Below are positions 11,963 to 23,781 of a stretch of 64,000 nucleotides of DNA, in pieces. The notes below the pieces were generated by a model. It saw only the letters and a list, made by a program, of their open reading frames with translations. It did not search any database and was not told the DNA's origin. Made by a program: the position numbers and the translations under genes. This DNA is from Artocarpus heterophyllus (Eukaryota; Streptophyta; Magnoliopsida; Rosales; Moraceae), in NCBI GenBank assembly GCA_025403435.1, contig CM046353.1:26386259-26450258 (forward strand), written 5' to 3'. The number at the start of each line of letters is the position of its first letter. Position 1 is the stretch's first letter.

Positions 11963-13703
11963 TATCGGTCCTTGGTCGGCTTTGTACGTCTCGGCCTGAC
12001 GAGTCGTTCCTTCCAGAAGTTGCCCTTAGATTTATTGCCTTCTCCATGAATTCCTGCAACAGACCTTCTTGGACCAACTTTTCTATTTGGTCCTTCAGTT
12101 GGACGTATTCTCGGGTAGTATGGCCCACATCTTGGTGGAATTTACAAAACTTTGACTGGTCACGCTTCACCCTGCTGCCTCGGAGCTTGGGCGGTGGTGT
12201 TAACAAATTCTTGTTGCCAACCTGGGCGAGCACCTCATCGATAGTTGCCACCAGGGGCGTGTAGTTTTGAAACTTACTGGTTGGCCCCTTCGGCTTATCA
12301 GCTTTCTCTTTCTTCTGTTTCTTCGCATGCTCGGCGCTGCCCTGCTCTGGCCCCTTCTTCTTCTTCTTATCCTTTTTTGTCCCGCTTGGGCCAGCCTCCT
12401 CCCGGTGGCTTTTCATGTATTCGGTAGCGTCCGCATATCTTTGGGCGTACCCGAGCATTTGTGAGAATGTGTTCGGCTGCTCAAAGGCCAAAGACCAGGT
12501 CAGCTTCTCGTCTCAGAGTCCCCCTACAAAAATGTGTTTGAGGGTCTTGTCTTCGACGTGCTTGACCTCAAGAGCAGCCCGGGTGAACTGGTTAATGTAA
12601 TCCCTGACGCTGCCTTCTCCCTGCTTAACAGCATATAGGCAGGTTATTTCTTTCCTCCGCGTTTTAGTCGTAGAGAATACAGAGGAGAAGGCTTCGACAA
12701 GATGCCTAAAAGAAGGAATTGACCCCGGTTCGAGTCGTCGAAACCATTGCCGGGCAGGGCCCGTAAGAGTGAGTGGGAAGGCCTTGCACATTGCAGCATC
12801 ACTAGCATTCTGCAATAGCATGTGCCTGTGAAAGAGTTCGGCATGCTCATTCGCGTCAGTGGCCCCATCATAAGACTTGATCTGTGGGACCTTAAATTTT
12901 GGTGGCATAGGTGTCCGCATTATGTGATCCGGGAATGGAGGATCCTGAGCCCCGGTCTCATCCAAACCGAACCTACAATTCCAGATCTCATCAATCTGTC
13001 GTTGCAACACCTGAAACTGGCGACTATTCGTGTCTTCGGGCAGTTTAACCCGATAGGGTACTCCGCCCTCAGCACGGCCTCCAACTCTGGCCTGGCGATT
13101 TCAGTTTATCCCTCGATACCCGAGCTGATCAAACACTGAGGCTCGGGAACCTTGTGGTGAAGGGACACGGGGCGGTTGACGTCCCATCTGATGTTCATGA
13201 ACCATTCTATTGTCAAGCAGGGGTCCTCTAGTGGATCCTGCAGACCACTCCGATTGGTCCTCCAGATTGGTGGCACTTCGCTCATGCTGACCCGTTGCCT
13301 GGTCAACCTGGGCCGGGGGTGGTGGAGCCTATGCAGCTTGCCATTGAGCTTGTGCAAGTTGCTGAGTTAAGACCCGGACCGCATCTGTAAGCTCCCGAAT
13401 TGGATCTTGTGCGGCTCGGGCCTCTACCGGCTCGGCCCTTGCCGTGCTTCCTTGCCCCCTGGACCGAGATCTCGCGGTCCGAGGACGGCCGCTTGGCCGG
13501 TATACTGCCGCTTGTCTACGCCTGGCGTCGCCCGACTCCTGGCGTCGGGCGGTACTGTCTCTTGCGTTACCTCGTGTCGTCATCTCGGGGGTCCGAGGCA
13601 TAATAACTTTGAATTGAGGCGCGTTCGGCCCTCCTTCTAGCGCCAAAATGTTGATGCTTACCGTTGTCCGGCGTCGAATCCACACCCACGTGCGGTTGTG
13701 CAC
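11841..13703 (-). pseudogene. Element B gag (nucleocapsid and capsid, broken)
   Basis: Gag forms the virus-like particle. Four minus-strand pieces make it up. 13703-13329 is a basic, Arg/Ser-rich N terminus. 13357-13106 is a shifted piece. 13010-12513 contains the capsid (PKFKVPQIKSYDGATDANEH, FPLTLTGPARQWFRRLEPGS, FTRAALEVKHVEDK, LKHIFVGGL). 12491-11841 holds a Lys-rich region (KKDKKKKKG) and a Cys/His stretch CKFHQDVGHTTREY, a zinc-knuckle relative of Tat elements. The in-frame TGA after FVGGL separates the last two; frameshifts occur near 13340 and 13050. The first ATG near 13703 lies inside the 5' LTR or leader, so the true start is probably near 13620. Confidence 0.8.
13630..13648 (-). 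other. Element B primer-binding-site region
   Basis: On the minus strand TTTTGGCGCTAGAAGGAG follows the end of the 5' LTR. The TGGCGC start is the usual place for a tRNA primer match. I do not assign the tRNA. Confidence 0.5.
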
Positions 13704-14204
13704 GTCCTGACCTCTTCTTAGGCTTGCCCCTGACCGGGAATGTGTACTTGCGAGAGGGATGATTTGGAGAAATGGGATTAGTCAATAGACAAGGGCTCTC
13801 CGATGCTCAAGGCAAGTATTGCTCGGCAGAGGTCGACAGCTAGTTAAGTATGAAGAGGTCTCTCTCTCTAAAATGTCATAAATGCATCCTATTTATAGGC
13901 CACCAGCTGGATCGGGTGCAAAATGGGTTTTGCCCATTACCCAAGTGTCACATCAAAGTGTATCAAGCAGTGAGTGACAAGTGTCGCGTCCATTGCCCAA
14001 TGGATTGGACTCTATCGGACGGCAGCACGTTTGCCTGGTGTTGGCCTACAAGGATTGGCTGTGACGTATCCTTATGAATAACGTGGTCCGACCTGGGCTA
14101 CCGTACATCCCCGAGGTGGCAGTCTTCTTGGGGGCGTGCCCTAGGATAAAATAGAAGGCACCTCGGGAAGGAGTATAAGTCGTCGGGTCGGATAGTAGCC
14201 CCTA
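13649..14204 (-). repeat. Element B 5' LTR, truncated (556 of 628 bp)
   Basis: It matches 3665-4220 with about 15 substitutions. A minus-strand TATAAATA lies at 13890-13897. Identity stops at 14204 ('AGCCCCTA'), and the LTR start seen in the other copy is absent. The truncated part is the outer end of U3. Confidence 0.88.
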
Positions 14205-16630
14205 GGATCAAAGGTAGCCAAGAAGCTACTAGAAGCTACTACTTCAACACATTGAAGCAGAAGTCAAAGACAACCTTGTAACAATTACAAGTGAGCCCAT
14301 CGAGTGGGTCAAGCAAACATGAATGAGGGGAGTCGGGACTTGAATAGCTTGATGAAGTGTCAATCGATCCCAAAAATAAGTGCAGAACGGTGAACATTGA
14401 CTCACAGCTTGACCCAAAAGTGAAGTCAGCTGTAATTGAATTTTTTAAGGTGAACAAGGATTGTTTTGCATGGTCCCATGCGGATGTGCTAGGGATCGAC
14501 CCCAAACATCATTACACATTAGCTGAATGTCAATCTTAGTCATCAACCAGTGCGACAGAAGTGAAGAAGACTTGGGATCAAACAAAACTAGATTGTCAAG
14601 GAAGAGGTCTAGCGTCTACTCAAAGTAGGTTCTATTCAACCAGTGTAATATCTAGATTGCTTATTAACATAGTGATCAAGAGGAAGAAAAACAAAAAGGG
14701 AGGATATGTGCCGATTTCACTGACTTGAACAAGGCATGCCCTAAAGACAGTTACCCATTGCCTCACATCAATCGCCTTGTTGATGTGATCGCAAGACATG
14801 AAGTTCTAAGCTTTCTTCAGCTACAACCAGATTCTACTACATCTGGCGGACCAAGAAAAGATAGCTTTTATTACTGAGCAAGAAATTTTTTGTTCCAAGG
14901 TCACACATTTTGGGTTAAAGAACATGGGTGTCACTTATCAAAGACTTGTCAACATGATGTTTGAACAATAGATCGACAAAATCATGGAGGTATATGACAT
15001 GTTGGTCAACTCTCGTTAGGCCTAACACCATGTCCAACATCTACAAGGATGCTTCAATGTTTTAAGAAAATACAACATGAAGTTGAACTATTAAAAGTGT
15101 ACCTTTGGACTTGCCAGGAGGATGTTCCTTGGATACCTAGTGATGAAGCGAGGTATCAAAGCGATACCAGACCAGATCAAAGCTATACAACTCATGCCGT
15201 CTCTACAAAGTAAATTAGGTATCTAGAAGCTTATCAGTTGAGTAGCCGCACGCAATAGATTCATAGCTCGTTCCTCAGACAAATGCCTCACATCCTTCTA
15301 ATTATTGAAAAAGAACACCAAATTTGAGTGGAGCGATCGGTGCAAGCAGGTTTTTCAAGACTTGAAAAGGTACTTTACCACTCCACCTATTTTGTTGAAA
15401 CCAAAAAAAGGAGAACTCTTGTACCTTTATCTAGCAGTCTTAGAAACTACAGTAAGCTTGGTGCTTGTCAAAGAAGAGGACTTAATTTAGAAGTTGGTGT
15501 TTTTCATGAGACACACTCTGCTTAGTGTTGAGAGAAGATATGCGATGATCAAAAAGCTCACCCTTATACTCGTTGCATCTGCTTGAAAAGCTATGCTCGT
15601 ACTTCTAGGGCCACACCATTATTGTGCTCTCTTTGTATCCAATGCATGCCATCCCCCACAAGCCTGATGTTTCAAGAAAGTTGACCAAGTGTGAAGTTGA
15701 ACTCACTGAGTTTGATATTGAGCACATGCCACAAACAACATGGCCCAAGATTTAGTAGACTTATAGCTGAGCTTATGTACGAGCCTAAAGAAGAATAACC
15801 GAGGCTATGTACCATACAAGTCAATGGATCAACCAATAAGAAAGGCTTAAGAGTTGGAGTTTTGCTATGACCACCAATCAGTGAAAAGATATAGTAGTCC
15901 TTCAAATTAGGCTTCAAGGCAACCAACAATGAAGCTGAGTATGAAGCAAGGATTACTGGTTGAAACTGGTGAAGACATTAAGGGCTGCTGAGCTCATTGT
16001 TGAAAGTGTTTCAACTCTAGTGGTTAATCAAATAACTGGCAAGTACAAAGCACGAGATGATAAGATGATTTCCTACTTGGAAATAGGTAACAATCTTAAG
16101 TCTCAGTTTGACAAGTTCAAAGTGAAGCATGTACCCTATGAATCAAACATAAGAGTAGATGCACTCGCTAATCTCGGATCATTAGTTGAAATAAAGGAGA
16201 AAAGAGTCATCCCTCTTGGATATATTAAACACTCGAGCATAGAGAAGGAAGAGGAAGTGTAGTACACCGACCCAAAAGACGGTTGGAGGACCTCGATCGA
16301 GATGTACATCAGTGAAGGATGGTTGCTAGATGACAAGCAAACGGCAAGAAAGATCAAGGTCCAAGCAGCCAGACACTGTTGTTGATAAGAAACTTACAAG
16401 CAGTCGATTGCAGGACCTTATCTTCAATGTTTAGGTAAAGATGAAGTGGAGCGAGTGATCAAAGAAGTCCATGAAGGATCTTATAGAAATCACTCAAGGG
16501 GATAGTCTCTTTGCAACAAGACAAAGAGGCAAGGCCATTATTGGCCCACAATGCTCGATATTCTAAAGACTTGGCCAAAAAATACGACAATTGCCAAAGG
16601 CACACACCCCTAATCCATTAACCAACCAAG
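14205..16630 (+). pseudogene. Element A protease tail, reverse transcriptase and RNase H remnant
   Basis: The segment resumes element A after B. 14205-14250 resembles the last protease residues and linker; 14340-14535 gives VSIDPKNKCRTVNIDS and FAWSHADVLGID; 14700-14790 the fingers (FTDLNKACPKDSYPLP in a shifted frame). The catalytic region near 14986-15009 reads EVYDMLVNS, one residue short of Y-V-D-D-M, so the active site is lost. 15305-15490 carries KKNTKFEWSDRCKQVFQDLK, and 15960-16260 the second RNase H (LVVNQITGKYKARDDKM, VPYESNIRVDALANLGS). About 110 codons of protease are missing between 3664 and 14205. Element C interrupts the integrase zinc region at 16631. Confidence 0.78.
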
Positions 16631-19600
16631 TGTAATGACCGAGAAAATTTCATTAATAAAACCTAATATTTAATTGGGTTTAATTAATGAATTTACTCTT
16701 AAAAAATATAAATTTTTATAAAAATTATAATTTTTGTAAAAATGACGATAAAGTATGAATAAACGACATTGATTGCAAATTTTATGGCAAATGTGATGCA
16801 ATGTTGGATATTGTCGAATACAGATTTTATGAGTTTAATTACTCAAAAATTTGTAAATAATATCCATCAAATGAATTTTATATCACAATTAACTGTAAAA
16901 TTGTGATATAAACACATGGGTACAAAGAATATAAATATAATGTAGAGTCCATCGATACCTAACCTAGTGTAAGAAATAGGCCGATGAAGTATAAGAATGC
17001 TGCTAAGTGAAAATGCAGATATGAAAAATGTTATGATTGGCCTCCAAAAGTGAACAAAAAGTAAGTCAAATATTTTTATACAGTCTAAGGATAGAAAGTA
17101 AACTGATTTGACCACAGCAGTATAGGAAAAATACTGTGGTAAAAAATTACATAGTATAAATTTTTAACTCCATAAAGTGGACACTCCTTGGTTTTCTATT
17201 GGGCCACATGTCTAGAAAAGTGGCCCAATCACCTCATGACACCTAGGGGGTATACTCATGGATTACCATGAGTCACCAAATGAGATAAGGAAGTATTTAT
17301 TACAAGGTTATCACAAAATTTTCATTCCTTCCCTTTCCTTACATGTTCGGCAGCCATAACCAAAGCTTTCAAAAAATTTTCTCAACCTTACACTTTGCAA
17401 AAACAACCCCAAAACAAGTTTTAGAAGCAAGCTCAAGGATTTTTCACAAGATTTAAGGTAAAATCCTAAACTTTTTAGCAAATTTTCAAGGGATTTTTCA
17501 TGGGTTAAGGGGGAAATTAATTCATGGTGTTTTTACATGAAAATGAAGCCTAAGAAGGAGTTCAAGGAGCCTTGGAAGGCTAGAAATTAAAAGAGTGCTA
17601 TTTGGGTAAGTTTTGAGTTTTAAAGTTTTGAAATTTTATAATTTTTATTTTGATTTTTATTACTTTGAACCTATGTGGGTTCTTGAGCATATATTTGATG
17701 GAATTTCATGTATATGTATTGTATGGTATGTTTAAGTTGTGAAATTTTGGTTTATGGTGTAAAATGATAATTTTTGTAAAAAGTGTTATTTTTGTAATTT
17801 TGATGTTAGTTTACCAATGATGTTTGAAGCATGAGGATGATTTAAATATGGCATGAAATGGTTTCTGCAGGGGTAGATTTGTAATTTTGAAATGGATTTT
17901 TATAAAAATACCCTAAGGACTCTCGACAGATTTGAAAAACGCCCAAAAACACCCTTGTACAGTGAGATTTTGAGAAAATTTAAAACACAAAAGTTGTAGA
18001 TCTCGACGAAACTGTTAGGCATGATAGGCTGTTAGTCGAAAAAGTCACTCGTTTGTGAAATTTTGATTTTTCAAAGAATTTACGAAATTGTGAAAAAATT
18101 TAAAAAGGGCAAAAATGTCATTTCTCAAAGGATTTTGAATATGGTACTTTGAGCAAAAATGATCCTTGAGAAAAATAGAAAATTTTGGAATAAAAAGGAC
18201 AATTTTAGCCCTGGGGGTAAAATTGTCAAAATTTTTAGTCAAGGGACCGAACTGTAAATTTTTACAAAAAAAGGGGTATTGAGAGGTAATAAAGATACCC
18301 GACCATTAGGGTGTTATTTTGAAATAAATACGTGATCTTTTTCAGTAGAAGAGCAAAACCAAGCTCGGGAATTAGTTGGCCCGCTAGGGGCAAAATCGTC
18401 ATTTTTCTCCCGAGTAGACCGAATTTTCTTAACACGACCCCAAGAGGGAAAAAGAGTGATTAGAAAGAATTTTGCTCTTTGTAAAGGGTAATGGTATAAG
18501 ATAAGATAAGAATAAGAGAATCAGTAATTTTAGAGTTGTATTCGGTTATGCAACTCGACTAGTTAAATAACGAACGTTTTGTAACAAAACGTAGTGGAAA
18601 TTGGTTAATAGTTTTGAAATTGGCCAACAGGATCCTAGCAGTTTAGGAAAAAGGAGAATCGAAGTCGATTTGGCGGTACACAAAAACAAGTAAGTACCAT
18701 TCCCATCTACAGTGTGAAATGTAGGTATAGAAAGAAATGCATGTATATGTGTACCTGTGCGTATAATAAAGTATAAACTTGTATGTTTGCCATGATATGA
18801 ATACCTAGGGGTATAGTCATGAATGGATACCTGTCAGTATACGATTGAAATACTTGAGTGTATAACATGTTATGTATTAGTATGTACAATATATTATGTC
18901 CCTGTGTGTACAATGATGAATGATGAATACCTATGTGTATTGAATGTTACGTACCCGTGTGTATAATGATGAATACCTATGTGTATATAAAGTAAGTACT
19001 TGTGTGTACTATGCTATGCAACGAATTTATGTGTTATGAATAACATGTGAACATCACATCATGTATGGTATGTCAACCATAATAAATGAACTAGTAAATA
19101 TGTCACTAGAAATTAAGAAAAGTATCATACCGACTCCTGACACAAGGAGAGTTTAAAGGATATAGTATGGTTACGGTGTTACGTAAACCTAAATGAAATT
19201 GCGCAATGGTATGAATACTTAGGCCCTAGTAAAGATAAGAAATGATAAAGATAAGGAAAGTTTATAAGAAAGCATAATTGACTCATGCATTTATTTGAAT
19301 GTCCATGTGGGATTTATGGGACTTACTGGGCATTAGCTCATTAAGTTTTTCATGTTGTAGGTATTCCGATGAGAAGGTCAGAATAAATCGTAATGATGAG
19401 CTGGCGGACGGATGAGGTGTACAGACTGAGTATGGTTTCTGCCACAGTATGTTTCCGTTGTATTGTATTTTAAGATATTTTGAAAGTAATGTTTAATAAA
19501 CTATATTACAAAGGAGAGGTGGTTATATAAATACAAGTATATGTTTGTATTTCAGAAGTTGTTAAACCATGATATGTAAAGTATTAATTAAAAAGAAAAA

Positions 19601-19674
19601 AAAAATTCCTAAATTTTTGCCCTAAAGTAAGTAAGAAAGAGTTTTATCACAGCCCAAAAAGGCGGGTTGTGACA
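16631..19674 (+). mobile_element. Element C: lone 3.04-kb gypsy-type LTR inside A
   Basis: It starts TGTAATGACCGAG and ends GGTTGTGACA, and it splits the integrase of element A, which resumes at 19675. Flanking pentamers are CCAAG and GTAAG, matching only at the last three bases, so the target duplication is not clean. No coding sequence is present, so this is best read as a solo LTR left by recombination. Its start resembles the element I LTR (TGTAACACCCGAG), and both share an AAAATCGTCATTTTT block (here near 18395) and a central array of short palindromes. The strand is inferred from the TGTAA start. Short reading frames in it are not coding. Confidence 0.75.
18710..19015 (+). repeat. Array of ATAC-N6-GTAT short palindromes in LTR C
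   Basis: About ten units vary around ATACCTATGTGTAT or GTACCTGTGTGTAC, spaced 20-45 bp, for example near 18754, 18810, 18838, 18932, 18952, 18974 and 18997. Each unit can fold on itself through its ATAC/GTAT arms. The units differ in sequence between arms, so this is not a simple microsatellite. Confidence 0.7.
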
Positions 19675-21010
19675 GTAAGGAACTTTCTTCGATCATCTCG
19701 CTATATCCATTCATGAAGTATTTGATGGATGTGATTGGACCACTTCCACCAGCTCCAGGTTAAGTGAAGTATCTGCTTGTTCTAACTAACTACTTCTTAA
19801 GGTGGTTTGAAGCCAACTCCTAGATATCCACACTTTTTAATAAGGTTTAATGAGAATCCTTGAGATCATGCAAACATTTTCACTTTAGTTAACGTGGTCT
19901 CATAATGACTTCTATTTTGATTTTTGATTTGTGATTTGAGGCCTTTTTTTTTGCCATTTTTCTGACCTACACTAAGTAGCTACTAACTAATTTCCTTTTT
20001 TTTTTCTTTTTCCAACCACAAAAAGTTGATGTACATTTTGAATATTGTGGGTAAATAACAATTCTCTAGTCCTTTTCCTGTGTCCTTTTATTACCCACCA
20101 CCTATTATCTGTGTAGCACCATAACAAAACCGACGTCATTTTTACAGACCTTTCTAACATAAAGCTAAAGACTTTTTACTTATTTTTGGAACATTCATGC
20201 ATGTCGTGATTCCCATCTCCACAATCACAAAAGGAGGAAAAAGGAAGGGCATTTTCGTCAAATTATACGCTCCAAGCTAGTGGGCACTGTGGTAGCCACG
20301 CCAGTGCTTCTGCTCCTACATAACATCCAAACAAAACCCGCCCTCCACAAAGGAATGGACAAGCTAAGAGGTTCTATCAAGACTAGGAGATCATTTTGAG
20401 TTTCTCAACTCCTAGATATCCACAAAGGAATGGACAAGCTAAGGCCACAAACAAAACCATAGTCAGAAATTTGAAGAAGAAACTACAAACTAGGAAGGGT
20501 CATTGGGTTGAAGAGTTGCTAATGGTTCTGTAGGCATACTGGATGACTCCAAGGAGAGCGATTGATGAATCCCCTCTTTCTCTTGTTTATAGAGTGGAAG
20601 CTATTATCCTAGCCGAAGTTGTTGCACATGACCACTGTATCAACTACTCACATTTGAACGAGCCAACGAATGATGAGGTGCTCAAGGATGTGCTCAATCT
20701 GATCAATGAGAACAGAGAAAATGCTCTCTTATCATCTTGGTCATTATTAGTAGGCAACTATGCACTACTACAATTCCAAGGTGAAGATCAAAAAATTTAC
20801 AGAAAGGGAGCTCGTTCTACAGAAGGTATTTAAAAACACGAGAGAAGTGAATGCTGGGAAGCTCATAACAAACTAGGAAGGCTGGTACAAAATCAGAAAA
20901 CTCGTTCAAGATGGTGTCTACTAACTTCAAAAGCTCAACAAGACCATCATAACCAAAAGCTAGAACACTCATCACTTGAGGAAATACTATGTGTAATCTT
21001 TTATTTCTTG
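19675..21010 (+). pseudogene. Element A integrase remnant
   Basis: After element C the frame resumes with YPFMKYLMDVIGPLPPAPG (19703-19758), VKYLLVLTNYF and KWFEAN-like sequence, then decays near 19920. 19925-20345 looks foreign to integrase (T-rich, no motif). From 20390 the core end returns: [16 protein letters not shown], then 20543-20833 (ESPLSLVYRVEAIILAEV) and a C-terminal stretch ending HLRKYYV near 20990. Words around 19820, 20346 and 20421 (CTCCTAGATATCCACA, CACAAAGGAATGGACAAGC) are partly duplicated, suggesting local rearrangement. Many stops make it non-functional. Confidence 0.75.
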
Positions 21011-21250
21011 CCAAAGACAAAGTAATTTCTTTTGTTCTTTTTAGTTTTTAATCATTCCGTTTGATTTGATTCATGGTAGGTTCTCACGTGACGTAATCCT
21101 TGAGTATCGATTGAATGAGGAAATAGCAATGGGTGTAATGTTTTAGGCTTGTAAAGGTAAGCTACATATGGCTTGATCCCTATCCATGGGTATGTAGGCA
21201 GCTCATGTCTTATAAACGAGTATAGCCGCTTTATCAATTAAACAACCATT
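21011..21250 (+). other. Element A 3' noncoding region
   Basis: The sequence after integrase has the look of a gypsy 3' untranslated region (the CCATGGGTATGTAGGCAGCT word near 21184). I do not find an LTR start. Confidence 0.35.
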
Positions 21251-21283
21251 TTGCTCAAAGATTTGTGCCTCCAATAACTATGT

Positions 21284-21420
21284 CGTCTTTATGGCTCATT
21301 CATCTCACCAACATTGGGTTCAATTTACTCATCTAATATTTGGTTTGACACGTCCTCTTCACGGCTCATTCATCTCACCAACATTACGTTCGATTTACTC
21401 ATCTAATATTTGGTTCGACA
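21284..21420. repeat. Tandem duplication, two units of about 67-70 bp
   Basis: Units start at 21284 and 21351 and share GGCTCATTCATCTCACCAAC and ATTTACTCATCTAATATTTG. A third partial unit begins at 21421. It may be the remains of element A's 3' end. Confidence 0.75.
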
Positions 21421-21429
21421 CGTTGTTTT

Positions 21430-22622
21430 CACAGCCCAAAGCCATCTTCATGGCTTAAACTATAGTTTATTAGTGTTTACTAAGGTTAATCAATGATGTG
21501 GATGAATAATATATTGGTGTTTCTTAATGATATATTGCAATAAAAAAAGGTCATTTCTCTAATTTTCAAAAAAGTTTGATCCTGTCCTAATTTTTGAACT
21601 TATTAATTTAAAAAATGGCCAAAAATAAGCCATTTACCTAGTTTTCACTAGTAACAATAAAAAGGATGATGATATGCACCCCTATTTAACCTCATGGGCT
21701 AAAATCCCGCACTTACAATGCAACGAGTCCAGTCTAAAAAGTACACTATAAACTAGATGAGGTCACAGTATTTTGTAGGTAATGAGGTTTTAACCCATGA
21801 GATGAAAAGGATATTTTGGCTAAAAAAGATCTAAATAATAATGTGGCAACAACTAAATGATTATTTTATTGGGCCAAACTGCAGTAGTGATCACTTGAGA
21901 CATACTATGAATAGTGTCCAACCCAAAGCCATCTATTAAGATGATAATAGATGGTGTAAGATGGACCAAGTGAACAATACAATGAATGCACACAGCCGTA
22001 ACAGGTAGAAATCAGAATGGTTTGGCTTAAAACTATATGGTTTGAACTGTAGTTTTAAATTATGTAGTTTAAACGGTGGTTTTAAAATGGCGTTTGGAAT
22101 GTAAAAGTTTAAAACGAGAATAATGGTTTTAAACAAGAAATGATATTTAGAAAACTATGGTCTATGAAAGAAAACGAAAATGACTATTATTTTATTGTGA
22201 AAAATGGTTCAAAACCACATGAACTTGAGGAGGAACAAAGTTTTATTTTTTGGTGTTTAGGTCGGTTTAAATTCGTCTTTATAGTTTAAAACCGCTTTAG
22301 TTATTATTCCATCAAATGCCAGTTGTAACTGTCTCTATAGTTGAAAACAACATTCATGGTTTAGAACCTATGCACCAAACAACATGTAAAGTGAAAAAAA
22401 AAATGTTTTCCATCATTATCATCTAGCCTTGATTACTTGATCCTCTCTTTCATCGATTTTCAAAGAATCTTATGTCCAATAATAAAAATTTTTCTAATGA
22501 TCCATTCAAAAAAGAAAAAAAAAGAAAAAAATTCTAACGATACTTTTCAAACATAAGTCCAATAAAAAATCCCTTTCTTTGTCTTTGTTAGTAAAGTTTA
22601 ATACTTTTTCTGATATTGAAAG

Positions 22623-22663
<41 letters not shown>

Positions 22664-23781
22664 AGAAAGACCCTAGAATCAAACCAATAATAGATCCATT
22701 AAAAAAAAACAGATCTAGTTAAAATTTAGCCAAAAAAAGGAAAAACAAAACCCATATCCATGCTCATCGCCCATAGCCCATCCTCCACCGAGATCGTCTT
22801 TTGTTCATCCCTTTGACGTTGCTTGTTGGTGGCGGCAAGGGGTGGCTATCCTTCCATTTTGGTGGTCACTACTTGGTTGATAAAATCAGTTATTATAAGA
22901 GAAATTTGTATCCTCAATTATTTTTGGAAACAATATTTTTTTTAATTAATGTCTACTCAATGTTATTTAAGGTGATTGAATTTCATGGAAGCTTCCCCAT
23001 TTTCTTCTCATGAACGAAACAGCCAGTGTGGGAGGGAAGAATCGAGAAATACAAAATGGCTTTTCTTAGGTCTGTTTGGTAAATGGATTCGAATTAGTGA
23101 TTTGATTTGAGTTGAGTTGGTATGATTTGAATAAGGATTTCAATTAGTGATTTGAATTATTATCCGAATTGATGTTTAGATGTGCATTTAAGTTTTAATC
23201 TGAGTATGGAATAAAATTGAAATTTGTGTTTGGAGGATAGTGAAAATAGTTTTTGATTTATCAACAAATCTAATAAAATCTTGTTGTTAATGAACCTAAA
23301 AAATATACAATATGGATTTTAATTTATTCATTTCTTTACTAGAAGCACAATAAAAAAAGAATCATCTCAATTGGATAACAAATGAAGAAGTTATGATTTT
23401 TTTCTCAAATATAAGGGAGAGAATTTTAGTTTTTACTATAACAGAGATATTCGAGTATCAAAAGTTTAAAAGGAGTCAGAACTCTGAAAAATTTGATTCT
23501 TGATATTTAAAAAATTTAAATTTTATAAGAAATAAATATGTATTCAAAGAATTTTTAATATTTAAATTTAAATTTAAGCCTAAAAAAAAGAGTTCTTGAA
23601 ACAAACGAGGTAACGTGAATAGAAACTCAGATTTAGTGCAAGCAGCACATGTTCATCACAAAGGTGCAGCCGTCCACGTCAGCATCTCTAAACCAACTCG
23701 CCCTTGGATACCGTTAGATCACTAGCCATTAGCGCTCTTACCGCATCTTCTCGCTATTTTGTTTACTTGTTTGCTTTTGGT
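21430..23781. other. AT-rich intergenic region upstream of RNASEH2A
   Basis: No convincing gene. It holds a GGTTTTAAA-rich stretch (22015-22380), a TA microsatellite, and a region 23068-23640 whose ends weakly resemble MITE inverted ends. I see no promoter of another gene. Confidence 0.5.
22627..22661. repeat. (TA)n microsatellite
   Basis: About 17 uninterrupted TA units. Confidence 0.95.

Larger units (their letters stand above)
3665..14204 (-). mobile_element. Element B: Tat-type Ty3/gypsy retrotransposon nested in A
   Basis: Two similar LTRs (3665-4292 and 13649-14204) flank minus-strand gag, protease, reverse transcriptase, a second RNase H and integrase. Between integrase and the 3' LTR lies a 3.7-kb block with a plus-strand gene. 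This order, with an extra RNase H and an additional ORF downstream of pol, is typical of the Tat lineage (established knowledge). The two LTR copies differ at about 15 of 556 positions by eye, so the insertion is fairly recent. The right (5') LTR lacks the outer 72 bp present in the left copy, and the part of element A expected beside it is also missing, so a deletion has removed the right border. Coding frames carry a few stops and frameshifts. Confidence 0.9.
2077..21250 (+). mobile_element. Element A: decayed Tat-type Ty3/gypsy retrotransposon, split by B and C
   Basis: Three plus-strand segments read as one gypsy polyprotein: gag and the start of protease (2077-3664), protease tail, reverse transcriptase and RNase H (14205-16630), and integrase (19675 to about 21010). 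The gaps are filled by element B and by lone LTR C. A second RNase H of the type with the NNEAEYEA-like signature places it in the Tat lineage, which carries an extra RNase H (established knowledge). Stops and frameshifts occur every few dozen codons, so it is an old relic. Its own LTRs are not identified: the 5' side is cut by the copia LTR ending at 2076 and the 3' side fades into intergenic DNA near 21250. Confidence 0.8.

Noticed and set aside
22015..22380. GGTTTTAAA/TTTAAAACC-rich block that might be a foldback element
   Set aside because: Words recur on both strands but no clear boundaries or duplication were found.
23068..23640. Possible MITE upstream of RNASEH2A (GTTTGGTAAATGGATTC and AAACAAACGAGG ends)
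   Set aside because: End similarity is weak and I could not define a target duplication.
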